NCBI GenBank assembly: GCA_019009955.1
Contig: CM032233.1
Coordinates: 126,090,001-126,154,000, forward strand
Length of the DNA: 64,000 bases
Source of the DNA: Riptortus pedestris
Lineage: Eukaryota; Arthropoda; Insecta; Hemiptera; Alydidae
Reading direction: 5' to 3'
In this document: piece after piece, positions 1 through 12,343 of the stretch
Layout of the letters: each line of letters starts with the position of its first letter
How positions within the stretch are numbered: position 1 is the first letter of the stretch
Position numbers and translations under genes: made by a program
The notes under the pieces: generated by a model
Seen by the model: only the letters and a program-made list of their open reading frames with translations
The model's database searches: none
Told to the model about the DNA's origin: nothing

Positions 1-431
1 TTAATTAAAAAGATCAATATACTTATATATTAAGCATTTAACAAAATTATAAGACTAAATCTAAGTGTCCGGTTTTTTTTGCGGTTGAGTGTATATATAT
101 ACATAGTTTTGATCGGACCTCATTTTACGTTGATTTGAAGAAATTTTTCAAAAATCTCACATAAGTCTACCTCAATAGCTCATTTGACTTAAGGGGAATC
201 TGCTAAAATGACTATCGTTGACTGAGATTGTATCTCCCTGGTCCCAGTAACAATATTGCTCAGAAGAAGGATAGCAAAAGGTGTCCAAAACTGTAAGCAA
301 CACAAATATAATTATCTTTTGGATGCTTGAGTACTTCCAGTAGCTGACACCCTACCCTGATACCCTATGCATTATTTAAGAACCAGACGCTAACTAAATT
401 CCTATTGTAATTTCTATTGATTCATTTTTAG
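1..431. other. Intron or 5' flank with a repeat end
   Basis: No coding exon seen. Bases about 110-180 match the end of a repeat found inverted at 33770-33845 and in the same direction at 45440-45545 (CCTCATTTT... then TTTTTCAAAAATC... then ACCTCAATAGCT), next to a short (TA)n tract. Confidence 0.4.
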
Positions 432-479
432 ATGCCTAGAAGGAGCTTGAGGCTAGCAGTAAGAGCTTTGGCTAAAAAG
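432..479 (+). CDS. Exon 1: basic start, MPRRSLRLAVRALAKK
   Basis: 48 bp, phase 0, acceptor TTTTTAG directly before the ATG, donor AG|GTAACT. Encodes 16 residues, of which six are Arg or Lys. The ATG may be the start codon, with the 5' UTR in an exon left of the window, or an internal Met. No upstream coding exon is visible in bases 1-431. Confidence 0.55.
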
Positions 480-2646
480 GTAACTATTTAACATTACATT
501 ACGTACAACACAATACAATAGTTATTAAGTACATAAAATAACTGCAGCTGTCCTTGGGACATTTTCAGTGGACTCAGTTATGTTAAAATCTGGTGGGTAG
601 AGGGGGAGAAAAAATGTATAGTAGACAACCGTAGAACATTAAATGTTTAACCAGATTGATATAGTAATATAACATATTATGATCCGACTCTGATAAAAAA
701 ATAAAGATTATATTAGGAAATGGCGGAAATCAGCCTTACGAGTGAGAATAACTGTGTCTTCGAAATATCTCCGTTACTTGGAGTCTGATCGACGAATTTT
801 ATATAATCAATCTACTTGAAATATTAATTTTCTACAAATAATGTTCTATAAATAATGCTTTTGTAACTGGAATATTAACGGAGTTATGTGTATTTGTTTG
901 GATTTAGCTTTTTGTTAATCTCCACTTCTACACATCGATTTTTTCCCACTCACATTGAATACCTCAGTCATCAAACATTTCAATTCCAACGCTAACATTT
1001 TAATTCTTGTTTAAATAGACCTTTACTATGGGAGAAGTAGAGAATAGTGAGATGACATCATCAACTTATTTTCCAGTTTACATAGAACTTGTATGGCGGA
1101 GCTTTTTATTCCTATTTATAATGCTGCCTTAAATAAAAATCCAAATGGTAGGAATGGCTGAGAAAAACGCAATTGAAAATTAAATTAGAGACATGTTATA
1201 TGGAACTAGAGTGGTAGAAAATTAAATCATTGACTAGAATGATTATATAGCATTCTTCGATCAGACTCAAAATAACAGAGATATTTCACTTTTGTTGTTA
1301 TTTTACCTCATTTATCTCATACACCCCCCTGCACCTTATCTGATGATAGCAAAACAAGTTATTTCAGATTAGAATAAGACTCTACATGATACAATTTCAA
1401 CATTCACAGGCCACTCATTTTTGAGTTATGCGTGATACTACCGTCACGCCGAACCAACTCAAAACTGGTTCAAGCAGGGTCAAAACGAGTAATTCCGTTA
1501 AAAGCCGAAAATAGCACAAGTAAGAGTGAGGGGATAAAACCACTAGCTTAAAAAGAAGAATAATATAAATAATTCAATGTATATGCAAAAGAAGATTTGT
1601 ATAAATTGGCACAAACAACGAGATGTTATTATAAGTTCAGTCCTTGACAAACTTATTTTTTTATGAAACCATATATATTACTGAATTCATAATTTGTAGG
1701 CTCTGAGATCATTATGAGTATTGCTTTAAAGTAAATAGCTCATTTTCAGGGGTTCTAAATTCACTACATAGATACTGCAGTCCTTACGGGTATTGCGGTA
1801 AAGTATCTTCCTCCTTATCAGGGGTATTAAACCCACTCCATAGATACTGCAATCATTGTGTGTATTGTGGTAAAGTATTTACCCACTTTTCAGGGGCCTT
1901 TAAACCCTCTCCTTAGATACTGCAGTCATTATGATTATTGTGAAGTATCTACTTCCTTGTCTGGGGTCTTTCCTTACAAACTGAGTTTTTATCCTTCCTG
2001 ACAAACTAAGTATTCTGATAATGTGTATAGCTATTGTAATTAATAACTAAAGATCATTATATAGAAAAATCATTCTTCAACTTAATTACTGAATGTGATG
2101 CAATTCTTTCATATTTGTTTTTTTATTTGTGCTTGATAGTGGATTCCTTCCTAGGTTTTATTCACATAATATCTATCACTTGATGTTTTGTAAATGTATA
2201 ATTTTCACAATACCCCAAACAAACATTTAATAGATCATACGATAATTAGGATTCTGAACATTCCTTGAGCTTTTCTTTTAATTTTGTTGTATAATTTCTT
2301 GAATTATTGGAATATTTACATTATCTTTAATTATGGGAATAATTTAAAAGGAAATTGGCTTTACTATAATGCTCATATACAATAACTTAATGGGACATTT
2401 AGGTTAAAATTTCATACATGAAGGGACATATAAGTAATCACAGTTTACAACTCTTATCCATATTTTTACCTCGTTTGTCTAAAAATGTCAATGGTAGGAC
2501 ATTCTCGTAATCCAAAAGTAACTTGAGTTATTCGTATATTCACATAATAAGTAAACAGTTTTATTTGAATTATTTTATTTTATGTTATTGTTTATAATGT
2601 CTTATTTATAACTAATTTTTTTTTACTTAAAGTATTATTTTTCCAG
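480..2646. other. Intron without further genes
   Basis: AT-rich, with the 72-bp tandem repeat and nothing else recognisable. A run of C (1323-1330) and short repeats only. Confidence 0.45.
1700..1972. repeat. Tandem repeat, about 72-bp unit, 3-4 copies
   Basis: The unit reads roughly GGTAAAGTAT...CTTTTCAGGGG...AAACCCACTCCATAGATACTGCAGTCATT and recurs at about 1740, 1810, 1885 and partly 1960, with substitutions and small indels. Lies in the intron between exons 1 and 2. Confidence 0.65.
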
Positions 2647-2691
2647 AATGAAAAAGGAGTGAAAAGAAGCAGAACGCCCAAACCTATAGTG
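2647..2691 (+). CDS. Exon 2: NEKGVKRSRTPKPIV
   Basis: 45 bp, phase 0 at both ends, acceptor TATTTTTCCAG, donor G|GTAAGT (near consensus). Encodes 15 residues with a KRSRTPKP cluster that resembles a nuclear localisation signal. The strong splice sites, and a frame that joins its neighbours without a stop, support it. Confidence 0.6.
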
Positions 2692-3766
2692 GTAAGTTGG
2701 TTAAGTTTACAAATATCTATATGAATAAATCTCTAAGGTTTTTAACTCTAACATTTTTTTTGCATTTCACTTTAACAATTCTATCAAAATCGAAATTCTT
2801 ATCTGCCCGTTCACTCGTTAGTTTCTATCATGTAAAAGTGGCTCAGAATATTTCTTTTTACTTTTATATGATCCAGTCCAATACCCCGAAATATGAAGCA
2901 TCGACTAAATGAGTATTTGTTTCTCAGTTGGAAGGTGAGAATTCTTTAAAAACTAAACCATACAATTTTCATTATCCTCATAAACATTGTTTTAAAGGGG
3001 AAAATGTAACTTTTGTTTAGTATTTACTTTTTAGAGTTAAATAGTTTTACTGATTTATAAATTTCAAACTATAGACTTCCAACTTCCAGTAACCAAATAT
3101 AACATCATTCATATTACATGAGAATGTTTCTATTAAATTAAGAAAATATGTACATAGGATTTTCATTAATATTTAAAAGTCTTCTCCAACCATTTCAGGA
3201 GAAAGATAAAACCCAAAATGTCATTTGTGTGTGAGAAACCATCCATAGTAGGAATTGTAAGATTGGTAAAAAAACAAAATCATCAATCAAGAAATTTTAA
3301 ATTTGTAGATCTTTTTATAATGAACAATTTAGAATCTACACATGACTTTCGAATGAATGCATAGAAGTGCCGAAATTGGTGACTTTTTGACTTTCATAAA
3401 TAATGAGTATTCCTTTCAAAATTTATGATTTTATTTTAAACACATGAAGAATTGAACTATAATTTTTTTTGTCATCAAGAAACATCAAAAAGAAAAGCTA
3501 TTGGGCTTAGCGGTTACCATCCTATCTATAATAATAATAAATTATCATCATGAACTACATTAAGTAAAATTCACTAAAAAGTTTATAAATTACAGTTTAA
3601 TGTCTGCATCACTATTTTTTTTCTTTGCGAATTCTTGTATTATATTTTAATAGTTTATCTTGGTTAAAAATAAAAATCTATCAGTAATGTTATCTATACA
3701 AAAACCTCCATAAACACCATTGATCCCACCTAGTAGACAATTAAAATGAGTTCCGTTGAAATGTAT

Positions 3767-3814
<48 letters not shown>

Positions 3815-3844
3815 GCGTGCATGCGTGTGTGTGTGTGTGTGTGT
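3767..3844. repeat. (GT)n microsatellite
   Basis: About 78 bp of GT with a short GTGCGTGCATGC interruption. The His-rich open frame on the minus strand is an artefact of this tract. Confidence 0.9.
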
Positions 3845-3926
3845 TAATAGTTGAATTCTCAATTTTTGATAATGCTAGTTTACAAAAGTTGAAGTATATA
3901 CTACACATTTATATTTTTTTTTCTAG

Positions 3927-3980
3927 AGTTGGGACTCAAATTCTGTAAACTTGGACTGTGTCGTTTTAATGCATAGACTG
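3927..3980 (+). CDS. Exon 3: SWDSNSVNLDCVVLMHRL
   Basis: 54 bp, phase 0 at both ends, acceptor after an 8-T tract (TTTTTTTTCTAG), donor CTG|GTAAGA. Encodes 18 residues, not basic. It lies just downstream of a long (GT)n tract. No homologue recognised. Confidence 0.6.
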
Positions 3981-5764
3981 GTAAGAAATTTCACTTTTTT
4001 TCTAAGATAGATATTTTGAACCAAATCTTAATGTTGTATTTCACATCTGAGGCTTTAATGAAAAACAAAAACATGGAGTAATCATGAATAATAGATGAAA
4101 TGAAATAGACTTGTTTGAATATTAATTTTTCTGTCCTGCTTCCTATTTTGCATATTTCTCTTCAGGGGTATTGCCTATTGAACTTGTCCTCATGAGGCAA
4201 CTTTAGCAGGTTCTGGTTAAAGGAAATCAGGTATTAAAGTTATATTCATCACATTTTTTTTGAATGTTTATGACCCGGGTTTAGATAAAAAAAGATTACA
4301 TTACTAATCTTTTTGCAAAGTAATTTCCTTTAAATTTTGTTCTATACAGTTTTCTCTAACTCAAATATTAACCAAGTTATGTGCATTGTTGTGTTTTCAG
4401 CATATGGTAAATGCAATGTGTGAAATGCTGTTTTTACTTTAAGCTATTACATCTCATGTGTAGTTTCAGTTTCAAGTCTTGTTTGCATAGGGGCAACTAA
4501 GGGAGATATGGAGAATAGAATAATTCATTCAAATCATGAGAAATCTGCTTAGTAGCACTGCCTTTGCTGACAAATTTTTAAAATTTGCTCACATAAATAT
4601 ATCATTGCCAAGTCAAAATTTAAACCTTATATGTAAAACTAAATATCAAGTTGGTTAATGACTGAAATCAGAGTAAAAAGAATGGAGAATTAAAGGAGGA
4701 GTTAATTATTAAACCATTATAAAATCTGATGTGGGCATAATATGACTTCATTGTACTCCTTAAAATTAAGTTTAAAAAATGTTTGGTTGCAAATCATTTA
4801 AAATTATTTCATTTAAAAATGATTCAAAATATCTCTTTAGCAAAGTGACAGATGGGAAATGTCAAAGAAGGCTCTATATAAATTTGTTTTCTAATTTTTA
4901 GGAGTTTTTTCTTATTATTTCCTTACTGTCTATACGTCTCTCCCCTTCTCCCTCTAACTAGAGGTTACAAAAATTTTAAATATGAAATTTCAACATTCTT
5001 AGTCTAATGCCTTTGAGGTATAAGAGACATCCAGATGCCACATGAAAATAGTCAAAATACTTTACTTCATACAAGAAAGTAATAAACAAACTACAAGAAA
5101 GGACACCTAACTAAAATTGGTATTCACATATTTTACTGTAGCTGAAATATTTACAAGCTTGCTTATGAACTATTTTTTAATTTTTAACTCTCTCTTACTC
5201 AGTCATTTTCATATTAACCTATTATGTCTGAAAAAAAAAAAAAAAAACCATACCATGCTTTACTTTCATGTTTTTTTTACAAATTAGAATCTAAGTGACA
5301 TATCTATGGAGCAATGACCAAATAATTTGCAAAAGCCACAGTATGATAAACAAGTTTTATAAATATTAAGAAAATTATGGCATTTACTTTATAATAAATA
5401 CACTGAGTTGTTTTTGAATGAACTAGATAATGGACATATACTTCACATTGGAGTACAATTTTTGACTCAGTTATAATCATGACTGTTATGGTGTAGGTCC
5501 AAATACATATCGTTATCTTTAAAAACATAAGTTTGATTCCCTGGCGAAATCTATTTATTTGATAAATGAAGAATGCATTACTTCATAAAATATTTAAAGA
5601 ACATAGTAGAATATTTAATAATAGTTATGGTTTCATTTAATGAAAGTATGCTAATATTCAGTCAATTATACTTCATTTCCTAAACAATTCCTTCAAAGCA
5701 CACTTGAATAATACATTGTATATTAATGTTAACAAAATTGACATTGATTCTTTTTCTGTTCTAG

Positions 5765-5961
5765 ACTCAAGAAGAAATAAACATGTGGAATGCAGCAAAA
5801 CCATTTATGAATTCACTCGAAACACCACCCCATACTCCTCCAGGGTCACCATATAACATCTCTCATGATGTTACAAATGGACCGACCGGGAATGATGTTT
5901 CTTGTGAAATACGTGGAATTAGATGCGAGTCACCATCAACATACGTTTGTGATTGTTCCTG
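5765..5961 (+). CDS. Exon 4: Pro-rich TPPHTPPGSP segment followed by a Cys-containing segment
   Basis: 197 bp, acceptor TTCTGTTCTAG, phase 0 at its start. Encodes 65 residues plus two bases: a stretch with repeated Thr-Pro-Pro and Gly-Ser-Pro (about residues 19-29 of the exon), then a region with four Cys near the end. The reading frame runs on to a stop at 6026, but composition becomes intron-like after the donor TG|GTTAGA at 5962, so I end the exon there in phase 2. That donor is in phase with both the acceptor at 16608 and the one at 21565. An alternative is read-through to the stop at 6026-6028, giving a short isoform. The weaker in-phase donor TAC|GTTTGT at 5944 is less likely. Confidence 0.6.
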
Positions 5962-6759
5962 GTTAGAAAATCATATTTTTACTCTTCTTTCTCATATGAA
6001 AACATTTGTTCTTACTATACCAAAATAATAAGCGGCTACTGTGTTAGGGTGTAGGTTCTAATGTTCTTGGTGAACCTTGAGTTCCGTCTTCAATTACCAT
6101 TGTAGTCACATTGAGACTAACATTTTATTTAGTGAGTTTGTGAATAAATAAATTCTCAATGTGACTAGAATCTCTGGTAACCTGTAAATTCCATCTTGGT
6201 TAACCGTAGAAGCAAATCAAGGATGTTAAATATATAGTATATTTAACACATGATCATGCATTGTATGTATATTTGTTGCATTTTCATGTATACAAATATT
6301 TAGTAGTTATGTTTGGTTTAATTAAGAATCAATCACTTGTTTATAAAAATTATCATAATGGACGCTCCTTCATTTTCATGTTTATTGAGAAATATTCAAG
6401 TCATAGAGTAATTTTTGTAACAATCTCAGATTACGCTCAGAAACAGAAAAAAACTTTTGGCGGATATCTTGGTATCCAACACTTGTTTTAAGACAATTCA
6501 GACATGATGTTAAAAATATGCAAACCATTTGTCTCTTTCACCCACTGTTTTTGAGATATTGGACATTAACCATTTATTTATGTTTAACATTGTATCAAGG
6601 GAAACAACTCTCGGACAAGTTACAGTTGAGGACATATTGCTGAATAGAGTACTAATTAACATAAGCTATAAAGCATCATCTAGTTTAAGATATAATACAC
6701 ATATAAAATACTTAGGTATAACAGAAAGTTCCTTAATTTAAAGTTAGTTTGGTTTGAAT

Positions 6760-8430
6760 TTCTTCGTTGTAGACTTGCTTTTGTGCTGAGTATTTGGCAT
6801 GTCGCACTGAAGCATCCAACAGAAGTCAGCCAACATTGTTCCACCCCATCGACCCTGATAGCATGACTCCATCACCAAAATGTTCTCGGGAATGAAATCA
6901 AAATGTGAGTCGAGGAGATGAAACTTGAGACATGTTGCAACCCATCAAGCTGTACGCACTAATGCACTTCTGCACAATTTTTACATAGTCAGGAGATTTA
7001 TAATTTCCAAGGAAATCGGCTACAACAGACTTGAATGCCAACCATGCATATTTTTCAGTATTGCAGAGTAAGCCTTTGAAGTGACTGTCTGCTATGATCT
7101 TCCTTATTTGTGAACCTATTAACACACCTTCTTTCACTTTCACATAACTCTGGAAACTTGTTGGATAGATACCAAAAAGCATCTGAATTGCTGTCTAGTT
7201 CTTTATGAGCCCAACTTTATTTGAAGTGGAGGCATAATAACTTTTTTCTGTAATCGTTGAATAATGGTAACATTACTAAACTGAAATGAGTGAAGAAAGT
7301 GAAACATTTTGCAATAGAGTGAAGAAAGTAATCACTTTCTTCACTTGTGAAGAACTTCTTGCCTTCTTAATTAGTAATAAGTACGTATAAATTAAAAAAT
7401 AATTCGAAGTTGGAAATTAAATGCTTTTAAATGTTTCTTAACATTGTAAGAATTTATTTTTACAAAATAAATTGAAATGTGAATGAATTATTGGTGGAAA
7501 TAATCAATATATTTTAAAATTTAAATATAATAATAATTACCTTCCTTGTTTATAACCTGCACTTGTTTATTACTGCACTACTTCACAATCATCACTAGTT
7601 GTTTTATAACTATGCTTATAACCTTTCACAACCATGCTTCCTAATTTTGTTCATATTCTGGTTAGATCTGATCATTTATTACATGATTACAGAAAAAAAT
7701 TAATATTACACTAGTGACGAAAGTAGAATTTACAACTCTCGTGAAATTACCACACTCGCTTCGCTCGTGTGGGTAAACGTTTCACTCGAGTTGTAAAATG
7801 ATCTACTTTTGTCACTTGTATAATAAATAACTATTTCACACTCAACCAACAGCACACAAAGGACGTTTTTACCACCTGGATGCATTTTATCTCTGATGGG
7901 CCAATGCTTCTTTATATAGTGTTGCTTCCTTATCTCTGCTGTCCCACTCACAGATAAAGCAGCAGTTCTTGGTGTACCCTGTCTGCATTCCCATGAGAAT
8001 AGTGATTACTTTTCAATCACCACAGATAATCCAATTGCAATTACGATAGCAAATTTTTTCAAGAAGTACCGACATGGTTTCGTACATCTCATTTAGATGG
8101 GCAGAATATCCAACCGGAACTGATGCATACATGTTCCCATTGTGTAATAATACTGTCTTCAAACTTGCCTTGGAGGAATCATGCCATGCTTCAGTGATAT
8201 GTTCTACCCCGAGGCTTGACATAAGACCTTGGATGTCCATGCAGTAGCACATATATTGTCACTCATTACAAAGCACTGCATGAGTTATTTGTGTCTGTGT
8301 CAAAATGAAGTGAAGTTCTTGTACGTGGTGATAGCAAATTAAATCTCTCAGACATGAACCTAGCAGTTCATCTTGGCCTTTTGTTAGTGCCAGGTCCTGT
8401 ACGAAGTCACAAAGATCATCATTATTAATG
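6760..8430 (-). pseudogene. Decayed copy of an uncharacterised multi-copy arthropod protein family
   Basis: Read on the minus strand from 8430 down, fragments appear in the order expected of one protein: a stretch with LALTKGQDELLGS, then MDIQGLM, then DSSKASLKTVLLHNGN (8252-8013), then CCFICEWDSR with HYIKKHWPIRDK in a shifted frame (about 7970-7880), then FLGNYKSPDYVKIVQKC (7182-6898), then ENILVMESCYQGRW (about 6890-6790). From memory, these motifs match a repeated arthropod family of unknown function often found next to transposons; the block that normally links SLK...H and FHQD is deleted. There are at least three frame changes, so it is not functional. Could be a transposon gene or a retrocopy. 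Confidence 0.5.
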
Positions 8431-10157
8431 AAACGATTATCTTCACTAGGATGTTAGTCAGAGTCAGAGTTGTTGCTACAAGATGGAGAACTTTCTTCTT
8501 GTGTTCCTTCATTGACTCTGTATTCTGTAGGGGTGTTGGGATTGGACAAGTGAGAACACATAAAATGTATATTCCCCATAATGACAGACTCCTCTTCATC
8601 TGTTTTGCTTAGATGATCTCATATACTTGGACTTGCACTTATTTATACTGTGTCCTTAATTATAATAATTCTTCTTCCATTCCACCACATTTCATGATGG
8701 TCCTACCAGTGATTAATATGTTTTCGACATACATCATATATGTTGAGAGGCTAATGTGTATGGTAACACCTGGGTTAGTTTTTATTCTTCGGATCAGCAC
8801 TTCCAAATTGTGGTTAAACAAATAATCATTGGCTTGGTTTTGTCTTTATAGAAAGGCCTATCCATTGTCCCCTCATGAATCTCGCAGGCCTCCTTGCCAT
8901 TCCCAGGGACTGCGATTCGGCTGTGGTAATTTCAACCCATCTACTAAAAATATTATCTAACATTCTTTTCAAACATTGATACTTTCCCAGTGTCCTTTCA
9001 TCCATCATTATCAATCCCGAACAAATGGTTACAAACTGTATCTTAAAAGCTGTGGTAAGGTCCTTTGCACCTAACATTTTCACATTTTAGTTTACAGACT
9101 TTTTCAAGAAATACTCATCTCTTCTTCCCAATGTTCTAAAATTTTACATTAGTCCAAATATCCCATATCCCCCTGCTTAACTGCATTTAAGATTGATATG
9201 CCTGCATGTTTCAGCAGTTCTATAGGGAAATCAATATGGCTAGGATACTTACTATTTCCTAGAGATGTGTATTTTTTTGTTAATATTCTCTCAATCAGGT
9301 GGTACAGCTTCCTGAACTACCATCATTATTTAGCTGGTTAATCATTTTATACACTACCTGCCAGGACTCTGCATTTAATATTCATTAGAAATACAGGGGA
9401 TCTTCATTTAATTACTCTCAGTGTGAAGATTCCCTTATTGATCATGACAGAATTCAATCCACTGACAGAAAACCTGTCAGTAGCATTTAACTCTCTCATG
9501 TGAAAATGCTCCTGTATTTCCTCAAGTTCTTCATTAGTTTTTAGTTTTTTTTTACAGGGCAGTCTCCTCTTGTGTTTTTCATCTCTTCTTTAAACAGGTC
9601 TTCCTTTCTCCATTATTGACACAGCGTAACGTTTCCATGCACTAGCATCTCTATTACAAAGGGATACGTTTTTGTCTCGTGCATTATATTCCCCAATGTC
9701 AGCAGATGCCAGTACTTAGCTAGTACCAGTAAATGGTTAGAACTAATTTCAGCCCCCCCCCCATAGCCTTGTACATTTGTAACATGTGGACCGTGTACCT
9801 GACTCCAATTAGTAGCTCCTGGTTGCAATATGCTTTTCATGTTCCATGGGCCAGTATTCAATCCCAAACCTTTATTCCCAAGCAAAATCTTTTTGGCTGG
9901 AATTCAATGCCAACATATTCCTGACTCAGTCAGAGTGTTCTCTGAGAAAGAGAAAGAGTGTGAGAAAGATAAACCAGTTGTTTGTTTGTTTGTTGTTTAT
10001 ATCTGCTTTCCAAAAAAGTAAGTATTTGGGTCTATCAGTTCCCGAGAACCTCTCCCAAATTAAACGTGGATGCAGGGTGATCACACAGGAGCATAGACAC
10101 AATGAATGCAAAAAATAACTTCTTTAAACAGTTGGAAACACTTATGCTTTAAATACG
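8431..10157. other. Old repeat-like sequence, no intact gene
   Basis: Several 60-90 codon open frames on both strands, none with recognisable motifs. Composition (less AT-rich than neighbours) suggests decayed transposon sequence continuous with the minus-strand pseudogene at 6760-8430. Confidence 0.3.
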
Positions 10158-10162
10158 AGTAT

Positions 10163-10792
10163 TGTTCAATTTAAAATTGAAGCGGCAATAAACTATACCA
10201 GCCCCATCTGTTGTCAACTAGACTAACCAAGGATGTCCCCCTGGAGAGTGCTGACCTCTACAGCCTACTTTGTAAATACTATCTGAGAGGGATCCTTGGG
10301 TTCAAAGTACAGGAGATAAGGACTAGCTGGGAGACAGTCGAGTGACTATGATGAGAGAGAGTAGAGCTCCCGGGTACTGCAGCAGATTGAGCCTTTTCTC
10401 ACGCCTGCCTGTTAGAACTTCCAACATGAGGGAGTAAAGGAAGGAACATCCAGGGGGAGAGCAGGATGGAGGAAGGAAGAGGGAGACCACCGTAGCAGCA
10501 CCAGACAGAATCACCTAGCATCAGTATCCCTTAAAGTAATGCAAACTAACTCACTAACAAATATATGCCCTGCATTAGCCCATCCCACAATATCCTGTAA
10601 TTATTCAGCATAGAAATACATAGTTTGATCCAGATATCTTATGATTATTCAATACACTATTATGGTAATAATCGGTTTACAAATCATGGTCCTCCAGTAT
10701 CAAATCGCAAATACAAACTTACATGAACCAGCACCTCTCTTAAATATTTACAAGTTGTTAGCGGGTAAGGCCGAAGGGCTGGTAAGTAAGCA
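10163..10792 (+). repeat. 5' LTR of the BEL/Pao element
   Basis: 630 bp, TG...CA. Differs from the 3' LTR by a few substitutions (for example CCTGTTAG against CCTTTTAG) and one indel near the end. Confidence 0.85.
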
Positions 10793-12343
10793 GAATGGTC
10801 GATCCGGGCCGGATAATTTGTTATACCCGGCAAAATAAATTATCTTTATTTTATTGTCTAAATTTACATTATTTCCACCATTCAACTATTTCACATGTCT
10901 CTAAATTTCATTAAATATGTTCAGTAGTTATATTTAACCTTGCTTTCATGATTCAAGCCTTATGCAAATTATTCAAGAAAACTTATGTTTTACTGATTCA
11001 ACTAAATTTAGTAAAATCATTAGAGTGTATTTCATATTTATTTAGGTGGACTATAACCAATGTATCTTATATTTCTAGTTTTATTCTTACCCATTGCTAT
11101 CAATTATAGTTCTGTATTTAATATTTTAATTAAATAATAATTACCAAATGAAACATATATTATTCATTAAGGTTAACTTTATTTATATTATACAGTGATC
11201 ACTTGAATTCATTTAATCTATATTTCTCTTCTCAACATTGTTTACTTTGTATATTATAAGCAATTAATAGTTTAAATTCCTTCAATCCAAATTAGCGTTT
11301 CTATTTCTTTAAAGTAAGCAATTGTTTTATTTTCTTTATAACTACAGTGTATAATTGCAAGTTAATCTATCAAGGCTTGACCACTTATTTGTTTTATCAT
11401 TAACCAATTCTATGGCTTCAAAGTGGTTATTACAATATTCAAATCAATATTCATTATTTGACATGTGTTAGTATTAAGACAGATTTATTTGTGGGTTTAT
11501 TCACAGAGATGCTGATTATTATTCAATTCATTCATGAATATTTTCCAATATAGGTGTACACTATTAATTTATTCTCGTAACACAATTTGTTTACTCATTA
11601 ATATACTATTTATTCACTCTAAAGAGAACTGTACACTTATCACTTCCCTGGTGCTATATTTCTTGACAACTAATTACTTATGTTTACCTGTAAAGCTCTA
11701 TTATCATTTCAATTTCATTATCTAGAGCCTAAATACACCAGCGATTTAAAGTCGATCTAGATAAATAAACAAGGCTTGGGATAAAAGTTGTTTACCATTT
11801 ATTAATGATTCTTTATTTCACATATCAACAAGACACTATGTTAATTCTAATGATTTAAAACACTTTAAAACATATTCCCTTGCTGATTGCAAGCATTCAT
11901 TTTATATGTCCACGTTGTAGCATACTGGTTGTAAACAGATGATATAACCTTTTCTATTGTGAACCATAGAGCGTGGTACTATTCGTTGGTTGGTCTACCC
12001 TTTGGTGACGTCACATGCCAGCTGACAGTTCGAATTTAATTTCTTATGTAGTTCTGAAGTGTTTTATTTCTCTTCATTTCCTTCACTTCTAATCATTGAA
12101 AAATCTTGCTCTTGTTGATATAAATTCTTATCCTATTGCCTAATTCAATTTCTTGGTTCATTCCTTTGTCGGATTTATCCCAGCATTTTCATTAATTAGT
12201 TGTCTTTACCATTTAGCTTTCTTCTATTTATGTTGGATCTCAGAGTGTCTTTCTCTCTCGCTCTTTCTCTTCTCCTTTTCTTTCTCTCTCGGTCTCTCCC
12301 CTACATGGATGTTGCTCATTTCATTGTATTATTTATCTTTACC

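Noticed and set aside
3200..3262. Possible micro-exon after CATTTCAG with donor ATT|GTAAGA
   Set aside because: Only open in a frame one base off the phase that both neighbours require; a phase-0 reading meets TGA.
3647..3862. His-Thr repeat frame on the minus strand
   Set aside because: Produced by the (GT)n tract.
4170..4230. Possible exon after CTCTTCAG with donor CAG|GTATTA
   Set aside because: All three frames contain stops.
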